Assembly (NCBI RefSeq): GCF_001983175.1 | Contig: NZ_MNPW01000006.1 | Coordinates: 248,001 to 312,000, forward strand | Origin: Pseudomonas cedrina subsp. cedrina | Lineage (GTDB): Bacteria; Pseudomonadota; Gammaproteobacteria; Pseudomonadales; Pseudomonadaceae | Length of the DNA stretch: 64,000 bases | Direction of reading: 5' to 3' | Shown here: piece by piece, positions 33,827 through 43,181 of the stretch | How the letters are laid out: each line of letters starts with the position of its first letter | Position numbering within the stretch: position 1 is the stretch's first letter | Notes under the pieces: model-generated | Seen by the model: only the letters and a program-made list of their open reading frames with translations | The model's database searches: none | What the model was told of the DNA's origin: nothing | Position numbers and translations under genes: made by a program

Positions 33827-34693
33827 TCAGTCGTCCAGGGCTTTGACGGACTTGGGCGACAACCGCAGGCTGCGCAAGCTGCGTTTGACGCTCTTGAGGT
33901 GGTTGACCAGGCTCGGCCCCCGCGCCATGGCCACGCCCATCGCCAGCACGTCGATGACCACCAAATGGGCAATACGCGAGGTCAGCGGCGTGTAGATCTC
34001 GGTGTCTTCGTGCACGTCGATCGCCAGGTTGACTGTGGACAGCTCCGCCAACGGCGTCTGGCTCGGGCACAGGGTGATCAACGAAGCGCCGCTCTCACGC
34101 ACCAGGTTGGCGGTGATCAGCAGGTCTTTGGAACGTCCCGACTGGGAAATGCAAATGGCGACGTCGGTGGGCTTCAAGGTCACCGCCGACATGGCCTGCA
34201 TGTGCGGATCGCTGTAGGCCGCTGCGGTGAGCAGCAAGCGGAAGAATTTGTGCTGGGCGTCGGCGGCAACGGCACCGGAGGCACCAAAGCCGTAGAACTC
34301 GACACGCTGGGCCTGGGACATGGCCGTCACGGCCTTTTGCAACTCCACCGGGTCGAGCTTCTCGCGCACTTCCATCAGGGTGTGCAGGGTGGTGTCGAAG
34401 ATTTTCAGGCTGTAGTCGGCGACGGAGTCGTCTTCGTGAATCGCGAATTGCCCAAAGCTGGCACCGGCGGCCAGGCTTTGGGCCAGCTTGAGCTTCAAGT
34501 CCTGGAACCCGGAGCAACCGATGGCGCGGCAAAAGCGCACGATGGTCGGCTCGCTGATGCCCACGCTATGAGCCAGGTCGGCCATGGAACTGTGCATCAC
34601 AGCCGCAGGGTCAAGCAGCACATGGTCGGCAACCTTGAGTTCCGATTTGCGTAACAGGTGGCGCGACTGGGCGATATGTTGCAACAGGTTCAA
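33827..34693 (-). CDS. RpiR/MurR-family sugar-phosphate-sensing regulator (HexR-like)
   Basis: A 288-residue regulator with an N-terminal RpiR HTH (MADLAHSVGISEPTIVRFCRAIGCSGFQDLK, residues 37-67) and a SIS sugar-phosphate domain (VEFYGFGASGAVAADAQHKF, then VAICISQSGRSKDLL). It is a paralogue of HexR rather than the zwf-linked HexR itself, matching by context the PA5438-type protein beside pyruvate carboxylase. It should respond to a phosphorylated sugar. A 15-bp palindrome of the HexR-binding type lies 47 bases before its start (34740-34754), so it probably represses itself. The small C-terminal basic tail (SVKRSLRSLRLSPKSVK) is unusual. Confidence 0.9.
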   Translation of the reverse strand: MNLLQHIAQSRHLLRKSELKVADHVLLDPAAVMHSSMADLAHSVGISEPTIVRFCRAIGCSGFQDLKLKLAQSLAAGASFGQFAIHEDDSVADYSLKIFDTTLHTLMEVREKLDPVELQKAVTAMSQAQRVEFYGFGASGAVAADAQHKFFRLLLTAAAYSDPHMQAMSAVTLKPTDVAICISQSGRSKDLLITANLVRESGASLITLCPSQTPLAELSTVNLAIDVHEDTEIYTPLTSRIAHLVVIDVLAMGVAMARGPSLVNHLKSVKRSLRSLRLSPKSVKALDD

Positions 34694-34739
34694 AGGGCTG
34701 GACTCTTTGTTATGGGCAGGGCCGAGGATGTAGCAAGCT

Positions 34740-34754
34740 TGTAGTTATACTACA
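34740..34754. promoter_or_regulatory. HexR/RpiR-type operator
   Basis: TGTAGTTATACTACA is a perfect TGTAGT/ACTACA palindrome and matches the HexR consensus TGTARTWWWWYTACA. It lies between the RpiR gene and its promoter region. Confidence 0.7.
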
Positions 34755-34855
34755 GGAATTGCCGTTTTGCCCGTCCGGCGCATCACTAAATCGTCCTGTT
34801 CCCCTTTATCTCTGCGGGCGACGCACATGTAGCCACAGGGGCGGTGTCGCCATCA

Positions 34856-37729
34856 CTAAGGAAAATCTGCATTTTCCCGTAACAAATCTGCCAGCGCTTG
34901 GGCCTCTATCGGCCGGCTGATCAAATAGCCCTGCACTTCGTCGCAGCGCTCTGCGCGCAGGAAGTCCAATTGCTGCTGGTCCTCCACCCCTTCAGCCACC
35001 ACCTTGAGCGCCAAACCGTGGGCCATGGCGATGATGGCTCGGGTGATGGCGGCATCTTCACGACCCTGGCCAAGCCCGCGAATGAAGGTTTGGTCGATCT
35101 TCACGTAATCCACGGGAATGCGCTTGAGGTAGCTGAGGGATGAATAACCGGTACCAAAATCGTCGATGGCCAGCTTCACGCCCAGGTCGCGAAGTTGCTG
35201 GAAGGTGGCAATGATGTGCTCGACGCTATCGAGCAATTGGCTTTCGGTCAGCTCCAGCTCCAGGTATTGCGGGTCCAGACCGGTTTCTTCGAGCACCTGA
35301 CGCACCAGGCTGACCAACTTGCCCTGGCGCAACTGATGCACCGACAGGTTCACCGACACCCGGATCGGCGCCAACCCCTGGCGCTGCCATTCACAGGCTT
35401 GCCGGCAGGCCTCGCGCAGCACGAACTCGCCCAGCGGCACGATCAGGCCGGTCTCTTCGGCCAGGCCGATAAAGTCCCCCGGCGGCACCATGCCCCACTG
35501 TGGATGCTCCCAGCGGATCAAGGCTTCAGCAGCGTTCAGCTTGCCGGTGGCCAGGCACAGTTTGGGTTGATAGAACACCGCGAGCTGGCGCTCTTCAATG
35601 GCCTTGCGCAGGTGATTCTCCAGTTGCAAGCGCTCCAGCGTGCTGGCTTGCAGACTGTCGGTGTAGAACTGGAAATTGTTGCCGCCCAGGTGTTTGGCGT
35701 GCTGCATGGCCATGTTCGATTGGCTGACCAGCGCAGAAATTTCCCGCGCATTGTCCGGCAACAGGCTGACGCCCATTGATGCACTGACCACCAGTTCATG
35801 CCCTTCTACCGTCACCGGCACCCGCAGTTTGGCCAGCAACCGCGTCGCCACCCGCGCCAGGCTCGACAGGTTGCCGTAGGCGTCGAACAGCACGGCGAAT
35901 TCGTCCCCGGAAAGGCGTGCAATGGTGTCGGCCTCGGGCAGGGCATTGATCAAGCGCCGCGCCATTTTCTGCAGCAACTGATCGGCAACCTCGTGGCCCA
36001 GGCTGTCATTGAGCAGCTTGAAGCGGTCCAGGTTGATATGCAGCAACGCCAGGCTGCGCCCGCCCTGGCGTACACGCTGGTGGGCTTCGCGCAGCCGTTC
36101 GCGGAACAAGGAGCGGTTGGCCAGGCCGGTCAGCTCGTCATAATGGGTGAGGTAGCGCATGCGCTCTTCGGACTCACGCCGCGCCGATAGATCGGCGAAG
36201 AAGCCCACGATATGGCTGACTTTCCCGCGGATATCGCGCACCACATTCAATTGCAGCCACTGCGGGTAGAGCTCGCCGTTCTTGCGCGTCTCCACCAGCT
36301 CGCCCTGCCAGGTACCGTGACTGAGCAAGGCCTGGCGGATCACCGGGAAGTGGCGGCGAGCATCACGGCTGCTGGGCAGCTCCACCACGTTGCGACCGAG
36401 CATGTCGTCGATTTCAAAGCCGGTGACACGGCTGAAAGCCTGGTTGACCGCGATCAGTTTGTAACTCGGATCCAGGATTACAATGCCTTCGCTGGCCGCT
36501 TCAAATACGGTCGACGCCAGACGCTGTTGTTCCTCCAGGGCCTTGCCGGCGCTGATATCACGGCGAGTGCCGAGCATGCGCGTGACCCGGCCGCTGGGCG
36601 CACGCTCCACGGCGCGGCCTCGGTCTTCGATCCACACCCAGTGCCCATCGCCATGGCGTACGCGGTATTCGACCTGATAATCCTCGCTACGACCCTTCAA
36701 GTGTTCCACCAAGGCGCGCTTGAGCAGTGGCAGGTCGTCGGGGTGCAGGCGCGGCTTGAGGTGGCCGAGCATCGCCGTGACGTACTCCGGTTCCAGGCCA
36801 AACAGCTCCTTGAGCTGGGTGTGATGGACTTCGTCAGTTTGCAGGTTCCAGTCCCATAGCCCCAACTCACTGGCCTGCAGCGCCATGGCCAGGCGCGCTT
36901 CGCTTTTATTCAACGCCAGGCTGGCGGCGTCCAGCTCCTGGCTGCGCTGCGCCACGCGATCCTGCAGGCCGATCTGGGCTTCGCGCAGTTCCTGTTCGAC
37001 CTGGCGGCGCTGCTCGACTTCGCGCACCAACTCCTGGTTGAGCTGCTCGCTGCGCTGCTGTGCCTGCTGGAGATGCTCGATCAATGCCTGGTTCTGGAAG
37101 CGGCGCAGCAGGCCGCGCTGGATCAGGCGATTGACCTGCCACGCCACTAGGCTCAAGGACGCGAGCAGGATCAGGCCTAATACGCCCCAGCCGCGCTGCT
37201 GCGGGTCGCCGCTCCAGAACAGGTAAATGATGGCCGGCACCAGACAGGGCACGGCGAACGACAGGAACGCCGGCAGGCTCACGGCATAGGCCACGCTGGC
37301 CGACAGCGTCGCCGCGCCAATCAGGCCGAACACCCAGGCCTGTTGCATGAAACTGTCCACCGGCACCAGGGCAATGGCGGCAGTGGCCAGGGTCAAGCCG
37401 CTGACCGCCGAGCCGAGCATGAACATGCGTCGCCACACCGGCTGGGCCTGGCGGCTGGGCATGGCCGAATCAAACGCCGCCACTTGGATCACGCGCATCG
37501 CCACCAGGGCCAGCAGCCAGACCAGCCAGATGCTGTCCAGCAGGTATTGCTTGGGGTTCCAGAGCAGCCAGGCGCACACCAGGCCATTGACCAGCATCAA
37601 CAGGGTCGGCAGCAGCGAGCCCTGATACAACAGGCGCGTACGTTCGACCGCCATCTCGGTGGCGTAGTGTTTGCGAAGAACCTGCGCGGGCGCCGTCGAG
37701 TGGCCGAGCAGATCGGTGCTGAGGGTCAT
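34856..37729 (-). CDS. Membrane GGDEF/EAL protein with PAS sensors
   Basis: A 957-residue c-di-GMP enzyme. Six hydrophobic helices (about 35-185) form a membrane sensor, followed by a Gln/Glu coiled coil (200-260), two PAS/PAC domains (about 265-505), a GGDEF domain (515-680) and an EAL domain (695-950). The cyclase motif is SGDEF (RLSGDEFAVLF), and the I-site arginine is replaced (LPEAD), so cyclase activity is doubtful. The EAL side is intact: AEALIRW, the Asn motif, DDFGTGYSSLSYLKRIPVD and a late EGVED. It is likely a phosphodiesterase with GGDEF as regulator. Start 37729 (MTLSTDLLGH) was chosen over a longer frame lacking family resemblance. It is divergent from uvrD, with its own promoter region between. 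Confidence 0.88.
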   Translation of the reverse strand: MTLSTDLLGHSTAPAQVLRKHYATEMAVERTRLLYQGSLLPTLLMLVNGLVCAWLLWNPKQYLLDSIWLVWLLALVAMRVIQVAAFDSAMPSRQAQPVWRRMFMLGSAVSGLTLATAAIALVPVDSFMQQAWVFGLIGAATLSASVAYAVSLPAFLSFAVPCLVPAIIYLFWSGDPQQRGWGVLGLILLASLSLVAWQVNRLIQRGLLRRFQNQALIEHLQQAQQRSEQLNQELVREVEQRRQVEQELREAQIGLQDRVAQRSQELDAASLALNKSEARLAMALQASELGLWDWNLQTDEVHHTQLKELFGLEPEYVTAMLGHLKPRLHPDDLPLLKRALVEHLKGRSEDYQVEYRVRHGDGHWVWIEDRGRAVERAPSGRVTRMLGTRRDISAGKALEEQQRLASTVFEAASEGIVILDPSYKLIAVNQAFSRVTGFEIDDMLGRNVVELPSSRDARRHFPVIRQALLSHGTWQGELVETRKNGELYPQWLQLNVVRDIRGKVSHIVGFFADLSARRESEERMRYLTHYDELTGLANRSLFRERLREAHQRVRQGGRSLALLHINLDRFKLLNDSLGHEVADQLLQKMARRLINALPEADTIARLSGDEFAVLFDAYGNLSSLARVATRLLAKLRVPVTVEGHELVVSASMGVSLLPDNAREISALVSQSNMAMQHAKHLGGNNFQFYTDSLQASTLERLQLENHLRKAIEERQLAVFYQPKLCLATGKLNAAEALIRWEHPQWGMVPPGDFIGLAEETGLIVPLGEFVLREACRQACEWQRQGLAPIRVSVNLSVHQLRQGKLVSLVRQVLEETGLDPQYLELELTESQLLDSVEHIIATFQQLRDLGVKLAIDDFGTGYSSLSYLKRIPVDYVKIDQTFIRGLGQGREDAAITRAIIAMAHGLALKVVAEGVEDQQQLDFLRAERCDEVQGYLISRPIEAQALADLLRENADFP

Positions 37730-37976
37730 AGGCAGTATTCTTATAATGGTGAGCCCGAAACGTCGACGGAGCATACACAAGCAAACGCTTGGGCCAAACT
37801 GCTCCACGTCATAAAAACTGCGCGGGCATGGCCCGCAAACTCCGGGGCCAGACGGCTTGAGCGAGACACGGCGGGGGCTGCGACCCTTGACCGACCAGTC
37901 ATCACCCCGGATGTTTTGCGTCGACCACCCGGCATTGGTATTTGCCCCACTCCCCCGGGGGCCATAGAATGCGTCG

Positions 37977-40160
37977 ATGCGCGATGATCTCTCCCTTTTG
38001 CTGAATTCCCTCAACGATGCCCAACGCCAGGCCGTAGCGGCCCCCGTTGGCCGTCAGTTGGTCCTGGCCGGTGCTGGCTCCGGTAAAACCCGAGTGCTGG
38101 TGCACCGTATCGCCTGGTTGATCCAGGTCGAAAACGCCTCCCCGCATTCCATCCTGTCGGTGACCTTCACCAACAAGGCTGCCGCCGAGATGCGCCACCG
38201 CATCGAGCAGTTGATGGGCATCAGCCCGGCCGGCATGTGGGTCGGCACCTTTCACGGCCTGGCGCACCGCCTGTTGCGCGCGCACTGGCAAGAAGCGGGG
38301 CTGGCCCAGACCTTCCAGATCCTCGACAGCGATGACCAGCAACGCCTGGTCAAGCGGGTGATCCGCGAGCTGGGCCTGGACGAGCAACGTTGGCCGGCGC
38401 GCCAGGCGCAATGGTTTATCAACGGTCAGAAAGACGAGGGCCTGCGCCCTCAGCATATCCAGGCCAGCGGCGACCTGTTCCTGGCCACCATGCGCAGCAT
38501 TTATGAAGCCTACGAGGCCGCCTGCGCGCGCGCCGGGGTCATCGACTTCTCCGAACTGCTGCTGCGCGCGCTCGACCTGTGGCGCGACAACCCGGGCTTG
38601 CTGGCCCATTACCAGAAGCGCTTCCGGCACATCCTGGTGGACGAGTTCCAGGACACCAACGCCGTGCAGTACGCCTGGTTGCGCCTGCTGGCCAAAGGCG
38701 GCGACAGCCTGATGGTCGTGGGCGACGACGACCAGTCGATCTACGGCTGGCGTGGCGCGAAAATCGAGAACATCTACCAGTATTCCGAAGACTTCCCGGA
38801 CGCGGTCACCATCCGCCTCGAGCAGAACTACCGCTCCACCGCCGGCATCCTCAAGGCCGCCAACGCCCTGATCGCCAACAACACCGGGCGCCTGGGTAAA
38901 GAATTGTGGACCGACGGCGGCGAAGGCGAAGCGATCAACCTGTACGCGGCGTTCAACGAGCACGATGAAGCGCGCTACGTGGTGGAAACCATCGAAAGCG
39001 CGCTGAAGACCGGTTTGGCGCGCAGCGACATCGCAATTCTGTACCGCTCCAACGCCCAGTCGCGGGTATTGGAAGAAGCCCTGTTGCGCGAGCGCATCCC
39101 CTACCGCATCTACGGCGGCCAGCGCTTCTTCGAGCGCGCGGAAATCAAGAACGCCATGGCCTACCTGCGCTTGCTGGAAGGCCGCGGCAACGATGCGGCG
39201 CTGGAGCGGGTGATCAACATCCCGGCCCGTGGCATCGGCGAGAAAACCGTCGAAGCTATTCGCGACCACGCGCGCCACGCCCATGTGTCGATGTGGGAAG
39301 CCATGCGCTTGCTGATCGCCAACAAAGGCCTGACCGGCCGCGCGGCGGGGGCGCTGGGTGTGTTTGTCGAGCTGATCGAGAACCTGGCGGCCAAGTGCGC
39401 CGAAATGCCCCTGCACCTGATGACCCAGACCGTGATCGAACAGTCCGGGCTGATCGCCTACCACGAAGCGGAAAAAGGCGAGAAAGGCCAGGCCCGGGTA
39501 GAAAACCTTGAGGAATTGGTGAGCGCCGCCCGCGCGTTCGAAAACGCCGAGAACGAAGAGGACCTCACACCACTCGCCGCCTTCCTTGGCCATGCTTCGC
39601 TGGAGGCCGGCGACGCCCAGGCTGACGAACATGAAGACAGCGTCCAACTGATGACCTTGCACAGCGCCAAGGGCCTGGAATTCCCTTACGTATTCCTGGT
39701 AGGGATGGAAGAAGGCTTGTTCCCGCACAAGATGAGCCTGGAAGAACCCGGCCGTCTTGAGGAGGAGCGCCGCCTGGCGTACGTGGGCATCACCCGGGCG
39801 ATGCAGAACCTGGTGATGACCTACGCCGAAACCCGACGCTTGTACGGCAGCGAGACCTACAACAAGGTGTCGCGCTTCGTACGGGAGGTGCCGAAGGGCC
39901 TGATCCAGGAGGTGCGCCTGTCCAACAGCGTCAGCCGCCCATTCGGCGGTGGCCAGCAGCAGAACTCCAGCAATATGTTCGCCGGCTCTGAAATTCCGGA
40001 AACCCAATTCAGCCTTGGCCAACAGGTCAGGCATTCGGTGTTCGGCGAAGGCGTGATCCTCAACTTCGAAGGCGCCGGCGCCCAGGCGCGGGTGCAGGTG
40101 AATTTCTCAGAAGGCAGCAAGTGGCTGATGATGGGTTACGCGAAGCTCGAAGCGATCTGA
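37977..40160 (+). CDS. uvrD: DNA helicase II UvrD
   Basis: A 727-residue superfamily 1 helicase for nucleotide excision and mismatch repair. Motifs in order: GAGSGKT (Walker A, residues 30-36), DEFQDTN (II, near 222), GDDDQSIYGWRGAK (III), EQNYRS (IV), TLHSAKGLEFPYVF (V) and YVGITRAM (VI). The last 70 residues (SEIPETQFSLGQQVRHSVFG...) form the C-terminal RNAP-binding Tudor-like domain of UvrD. The ATG at 37977 fits the family start (MRDDLSLLLNSLNDAQRQAV). A large palindromic repeat follows. Confidence 0.97.
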   Translation: MRDDLSLLLNSLNDAQRQAVAAPVGRQLVLAGAGSGKTRVLVHRIAWLIQVENASPHSILSVTFTNKAAAEMRHRIEQLMGISPAGMWVGTFHGLAHRLLRAHWQEAGLAQTFQILDSDDQQRLVKRVIRELGLDEQRWPARQAQWFINGQKDEGLRPQHIQASGDLFLATMRSIYEAYEAACARAGVIDFSELLLRALDLWRDNPGLLAHYQKRFRHILVDEFQDTNAVQYAWLRLLAKGGDSLMVVGDDDQSIYGWRGAKIENIYQYSEDFPDAVTIRLEQNYRSTAGILKAANALIANNTGRLGKELWTDGGEGEAINLYAAFNEHDEARYVVETIESALKTGLARSDIAILYRSNAQSRVLEEALLRERIPYRIYGGQRFFERAEIKNAMAYLRLLEGRGNDAALERVINIPARGIGEKTVEAIRDHARHAHVSMWEAMRLLIANKGLTGRAAGALGVFVELIENLAAKCAEMPLHLMTQTVIEQSGLIAYHEAEKGEKGQARVENLEELVSAARAFENAENEEDLTPLAAFLGHASLEAGDAQADEHEDSVQLMTLHSAKGLEFPYVFLVGMEEGLFPHKMSLEEPGRLEEERRLAYVGITRAMQNLVMTYAETRRLYGSETYNKVSRFVREVPKGLIQEVRLSNSVSRPFGGGQQQNSSNMFAGSEIPETQFSLGQQVRHSVFGEGVILNFEGAGAQARVQVNFSEGSKWLMMGYAKLEAI

Positions 40161-40175
40161 GGACCTACCCCCCTG

Positions 40176-40298
40176 TCACTGATCGTTCCTACGCTCTGCG
40201 TAGGAATGCCGCCTGGGACGCTCCGCGTCCTGCTTTAAAGTCGCGACGCGGAGCGTCACCGGATGCATTACCACGCAGAGCGTGGGAATGATCAGTGA
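40176..40298. repeat. Long imperfect palindrome, second Pseudomonas repeat family
   Basis: Outer arms TCACTGATCGTTCC and GGAATGATCAGTGA enclose nested palindromes around ACGCTCTGCGT and GGACGCTCCGCGTCC. It is unlike the REPINs and belongs to the family of roughly 120-bp repeats with GATCGTTCCnACGCTC ends seen in Pseudomonas. It lies between uvrD and the Tim44-like gene and can fold into a long hairpin. Confidence 0.85.
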
Positions 40299-40460
40299 GC
40301 CGCCCTTGTTTTTAACGAGTGCGGGCCAATATGTGTAATAAGTCCTACAGACCACTCTGAATCGGTCCTACGCAAAAGCCCGAAACATTATGTCGCTAGC
40401 CACTGTCTCTACACCTGTGCAACATGGCGCGCGTGCAATCCACAAATGGGAATTCCCTTT

Positions 40461-41330
40461 ATGAAACGTTTTCTTAGCATCGCCATGGCGTTGTGCATCG
40501 GCCTGACGATGAGCATCGACGCCAACGCCAAACGCTTCGGTGGCGGCAAAAGTTCAGGTGCGGCACCGACTCACCAGACCAGCCAAATGGCTCCATCCGC
40601 CGGTGCCGGCGGTGCTGCGGCTACCGCAGGCGCAGCCGGTGCTGCCGGCGCCGCTGCCAAGGCCGGCGGTGCTTCGCGCTGGCTGGGCCCTCTGGCCGGT
40701 ATCGCAGCCGGCGGCCTGCTCGCTTCCATGTTCATGGGCGGCGGCTTCCAGGGCATGCAGATCTTCGACATCCTGATCCTGGCGGTCATCGCCTTCGTGA
40801 TCTTCCGCTTTATCGCCGCCCGTCGCCGCAAGCAGCAGGAGCACCTGGCTCCGGCCGGCGCGCCGATGCAGCGTGAAGTGTTCGAGCAGAAACCAGCCAT
40901 GGGTTCGATCTTCGGCGGTTCGGCGGCACCTGCTGCCGCCCGTCCGGTGATCAACGCGCCGGCCTGGTTCAACGAAGAGCGTTTCGTCGAAGCGGCCCGC
41001 AGCCACTTCCAGTCCCTGCAGCAGCACTGGGACGCCAACGAAATGGACAAGATCGCCGAGTTCGTGACCCCGCAACTGCTGGAGTTCCTCAAGCGCGAAC
41101 GCGCTGATCTGGGCGACGCTTTCCAGTCAACCTATATCGACGACCTGCGCGTACAACTGGAAGGTGTGGATGATCGCGCCGACAAGACCATTGCCACCCT
41201 GACCTTCAGCGGTGTGTCGAAGACCTCGCGTTTCGACCAGGGCGAAGTGTTCAGCGAAAGCTGGAACATGGAACGTCCACAAGGCGAGAACCAGCCTTGG
41301 CTGGTTGCTGGTATCCGCCAGAACGGCTGA
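40461..41330 (+). CDS. Tim44-like domain protein, exported or membrane-anchored
   Basis: A 289-residue protein: signal-like helix (residues 1-23, ending SIDANA), Gly/Ala-rich stretch (28-70), two adjacent hydrophobic helices (WLGPLAGIAAGGLLASMFMG and QIFDILILAVIAFVIFRFIA), a basic turn (AARRRKQQ), then a Tim44/MBA1-like domain (about 165-289; WFNEERFVEAARSHFQSLQQHWD). The fold binds membranes in mitochondria; in bacteria the role is open. Start 40461 fits the signal peptide. The upstream 140 bases hold no further clear feature. Confidence 0.82.
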   Translation: MKRFLSIAMALCIGLTMSIDANAKRFGGGKSSGAAPTHQTSQMAPSAGAGGAAATAGAAGAAGAAAKAGGASRWLGPLAGIAAGGLLASMFMGGGFQGMQIFDILILAVIAFVIFRFIAARRRKQQEHLAPAGAPMQREVFEQKPAMGSIFGGSAAPAAARPVINAPAWFNEERFVEAARSHFQSLQQHWDANEMDKIAEFVTPQLLEFLKRERADLGDAFQSTYIDDLRVQLEGVDDRADKTIATLTFSGVSKTSRFDQGEVFSESWNMERPQGENQPWLVAGIRQNG

Positions 41331-41360
41331 TCGCATAGCGCCTTGAGCGTGCTGTAAACA

Positions 41361-41412
41361 GCCCCGGCTGTGTATCGCCTGAAAAGGAAATACGCAGCCG
41401 GGGTATTTTTTT
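41361..41412 (+). terminator. Terminator after the Tim44-like gene
   Basis: CCCCGGCTG (41362-41370) pairs with CAGCCGGGG (41395-41403), with GTAT/ATAC extending the stem inward. A run of seven T follows. Confidence 0.92.
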
Positions 41413-41447
41413 GCCCGTCAAAAAGCACTGCATGGTTTTGCTGGATT

Positions 41448-41471
41448 AATGAGAACTGTTCTCACTATACT
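41448..41471 (+). promoter_or_regulatory. Fur box and -10 of fecI
   Basis: The 19-bp sequence AATGAGAACTGTTCTCACT contains a perfect TGAGAAC-like palindrome (TGAGAA-CTG-TTCTCA) matching the Fur box usual for Pseudomonas fecI-type genes. It runs directly into TATACT (41466-41471), so Fur would cover the promoter. Confidence 0.8.
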
Positions 41472-41514
41472 CGAATCCTCTCCCGGTTCTGCCCGAGCAT
41501 AGGAACGTGCCGCC

Positions 41515-42012
41515 GTGCTGGAAAAACTGTTCAACCAACATGCATCTGCGCTGCACCGTTATCTGTTGCGCAAAAAATGCTCGCCCAGCCTGGCATCGGA
41601 TCTGGTGCAGGACACGTTCCTGCGCATCGCCCAGCTGGAGAACCTGGAGCGCATCCTTTGCGCGCCGTCCTATCTGTTTCGGGTAGCGCACAATCTCATG
41701 ATTGATCATCATCGGCGCTACGGTGAAAAGCGCTTCGATAACGACGCCGCAGCGTATTTCGCGACCCTGGTGGATGAGGCCAGCGGCCCTGAGGCACAGG
41801 CTTTCGACGCCTTGGCCATGGAGCAGTTGGAAAGCCTGCTGGAACGGATGCCGGAGCGCACCCGTGATATCTTCATGCTTTGCCGCGTCGAAGGCATGAC
41901 GCACAAAGAAACCGCCCGCTATTTACGGATATCCACAAGCTCTGTACAAAAACACATGGCGATGGCACTGGCCAGGATCGGCAAGGCACTCGATCCCGAC
42001 CCAGAGGATTAA
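41515..42012 (+). CDS. ECF sigma factor, FecI group
   Basis: A 165-residue iron-starvation sigma factor. Region 2 is YLLRKKCSPSLASDLVQDTFLRIAQLE and PSYLFRVAHNLMIDHHRR; region 4 is LERMPERTRDIFMLCRVEGMTHKETARYLRISTSSVQKHMA. It starts with GTG at 41515, with AGGAAC upstream. It heads a five-gene locus (fecI, fecR, TonB receptor with STN domain, hemophilin-like gene, Slam). It is expected to be released by the receptor-FecR signal and then to transcribe the receptor gene. Confidence 0.92.
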   Translation: MLEKLFNQHASALHRYLLRKKCSPSLASDLVQDTFLRIAQLENLERILCAPSYLFRVAHNLMIDHHRRYGEKRFDNDAAAYFATLVDEASGPEAQAFDALAMEQLESLLERMPERTRDIFMLCRVEGMTHKETARYLRISTSSVQKHMAMALARIGKALDPDPED

Positions 42013-42056
42013 AGCCTTGGATATTCCAGGAAGCACGAAGGTAACCAGTCAGAACC

Positions 42057-43037
42057 GTGAACGATTCCCCTCAGTCTATCGACCCGGTAGAGCGCAACGC
42101 GGCCGACTGGGTGATGCGTCACCGCCAAGGACAGCTTTCACCACGTGAGCTGGAGGCTTTCCGGCGCTGGCAGGCGGCCGACCCCCGGCACGCCGCCGCC
42201 GCACGCCAGGCGGATCGCGCCTGGCAGGCAACCGCAATGCTCAAGCGTCGTGCGGGCTACATCAAACCCTCACGCCCACCCCGTGCCCGCTGGATACGCC
42301 GGCCACTGCCGGCCAGTGGCGCCATAGCCGCCCTGGCACTGGGTTGCTGGCTGTTGCTCGCCCCGCCATTCTGGCTGGAAGCCTTGAACAGCGACTATCA
42401 CACAGGTTTTGGTGAAACCCGCCAGATCACACTGGCGGACGGCAGCCACGTGGAGTTGGGTAGCCATAGCCTGCTGAATATCGCTTACGACGACCAAACC
42501 CGCCTCGTACGCCTGAGCCAGGGCGAGGCGGTCTTCACGCCCGCCCCGGTCAATGAGCAGGAGCGACGCCCTTTTACGGTACGCGCGCCCGGAGCCGATA
42601 TCACGGCTCGCGGCACGCGCTACGTGGTCGGTGTGGGCAACGACCGCGAAGGCTGGGTCGGGGTGTTGCAGCATCAGGTCGAAGTCAATCTGACGCCTCA
42701 GCAACGCGATGACGCGGCCGGCTCTGCGCAACTTGAGCAAGGCAACAGCCTGGGCTTCAGCCCCAAAGCCGGCATCGTGCCGCTCTCTGCCCGTCCCGAT
42801 GAGCTGGCCAGCTGGCAGCAGGGACAGTTAGTGTTCCAGCGCGAACGCCTGGGTGAAGTCGTGGCGCGCATTAATCGCTATCGGCCGGGCCTGGTGATGG
42901 TCAAGGGCGACGCGCTGCGTGATGTGCGTATCAGCGCTGTCACGCGGCTGGACAACCTCAACGACGCGCTCAAGCGCATCGCAGCCCAAGCCAATGGGCG
43001 CCTGCTCGACCTGCCGGGCTTGACGTTGATCTATTGA
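42057..43037 (+). CDS. FecR-family anti-sigma / signal transducer
   Basis: A 326-residue single-pass inner-membrane protein. The N-terminal cytosolic part has the FecR_N motif (AADWVMRHRQGQLSPRELEAFRRWQAADPRH, residues 14-44). One membrane helix lies near 86-106 (GAIAALALGCWLLLAP), and the periplasmic FecR domain follows (TGFGETRQITLADGSHVELGSHSLL) with a conserved end that contacts the receptor STN domain. The GTG at 42057 is the most likely start; no strong ribosome site is seen. It sits 44 bases after fecI. Confidence 0.92.
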   Translation: MNDSPQSIDPVERNAADWVMRHRQGQLSPRELEAFRRWQAADPRHAAAARQADRAWQATAMLKRRAGYIKPSRPPRARWIRRPLPASGAIAALALGCWLLLAPPFWLEALNSDYHTGFGETRQITLADGSHVELGSHSLLNIAYDDQTRLVRLSQGEAVFTPAPVNEQERRPFTVRAPGADITARGTRYVVGVGNDREGWVGVLQHQVEVNLTPQQRDDAAGSAQLEQGNSLGFSPKAGIVPLSARPDELASWQQGQLVFQRERLGEVVARINRYRPGLVMVKGDALRDVRISAVTRLDNLNDALKRIAAQANGRLLDLPGLTLIY

Positions 43038-43181
43038 AGATCGGCCGCGCAGCGCAGCAACCCTAAATATCCATATAAAACCTCACGCCTAGATCATATC
43101 GATCTATCGCGTTTTCATTGTTGGCGCGTTTCTACTACATGTGAATAACTCTTATTTGCTTTAGTGAGGCCGGTTTTGCAA

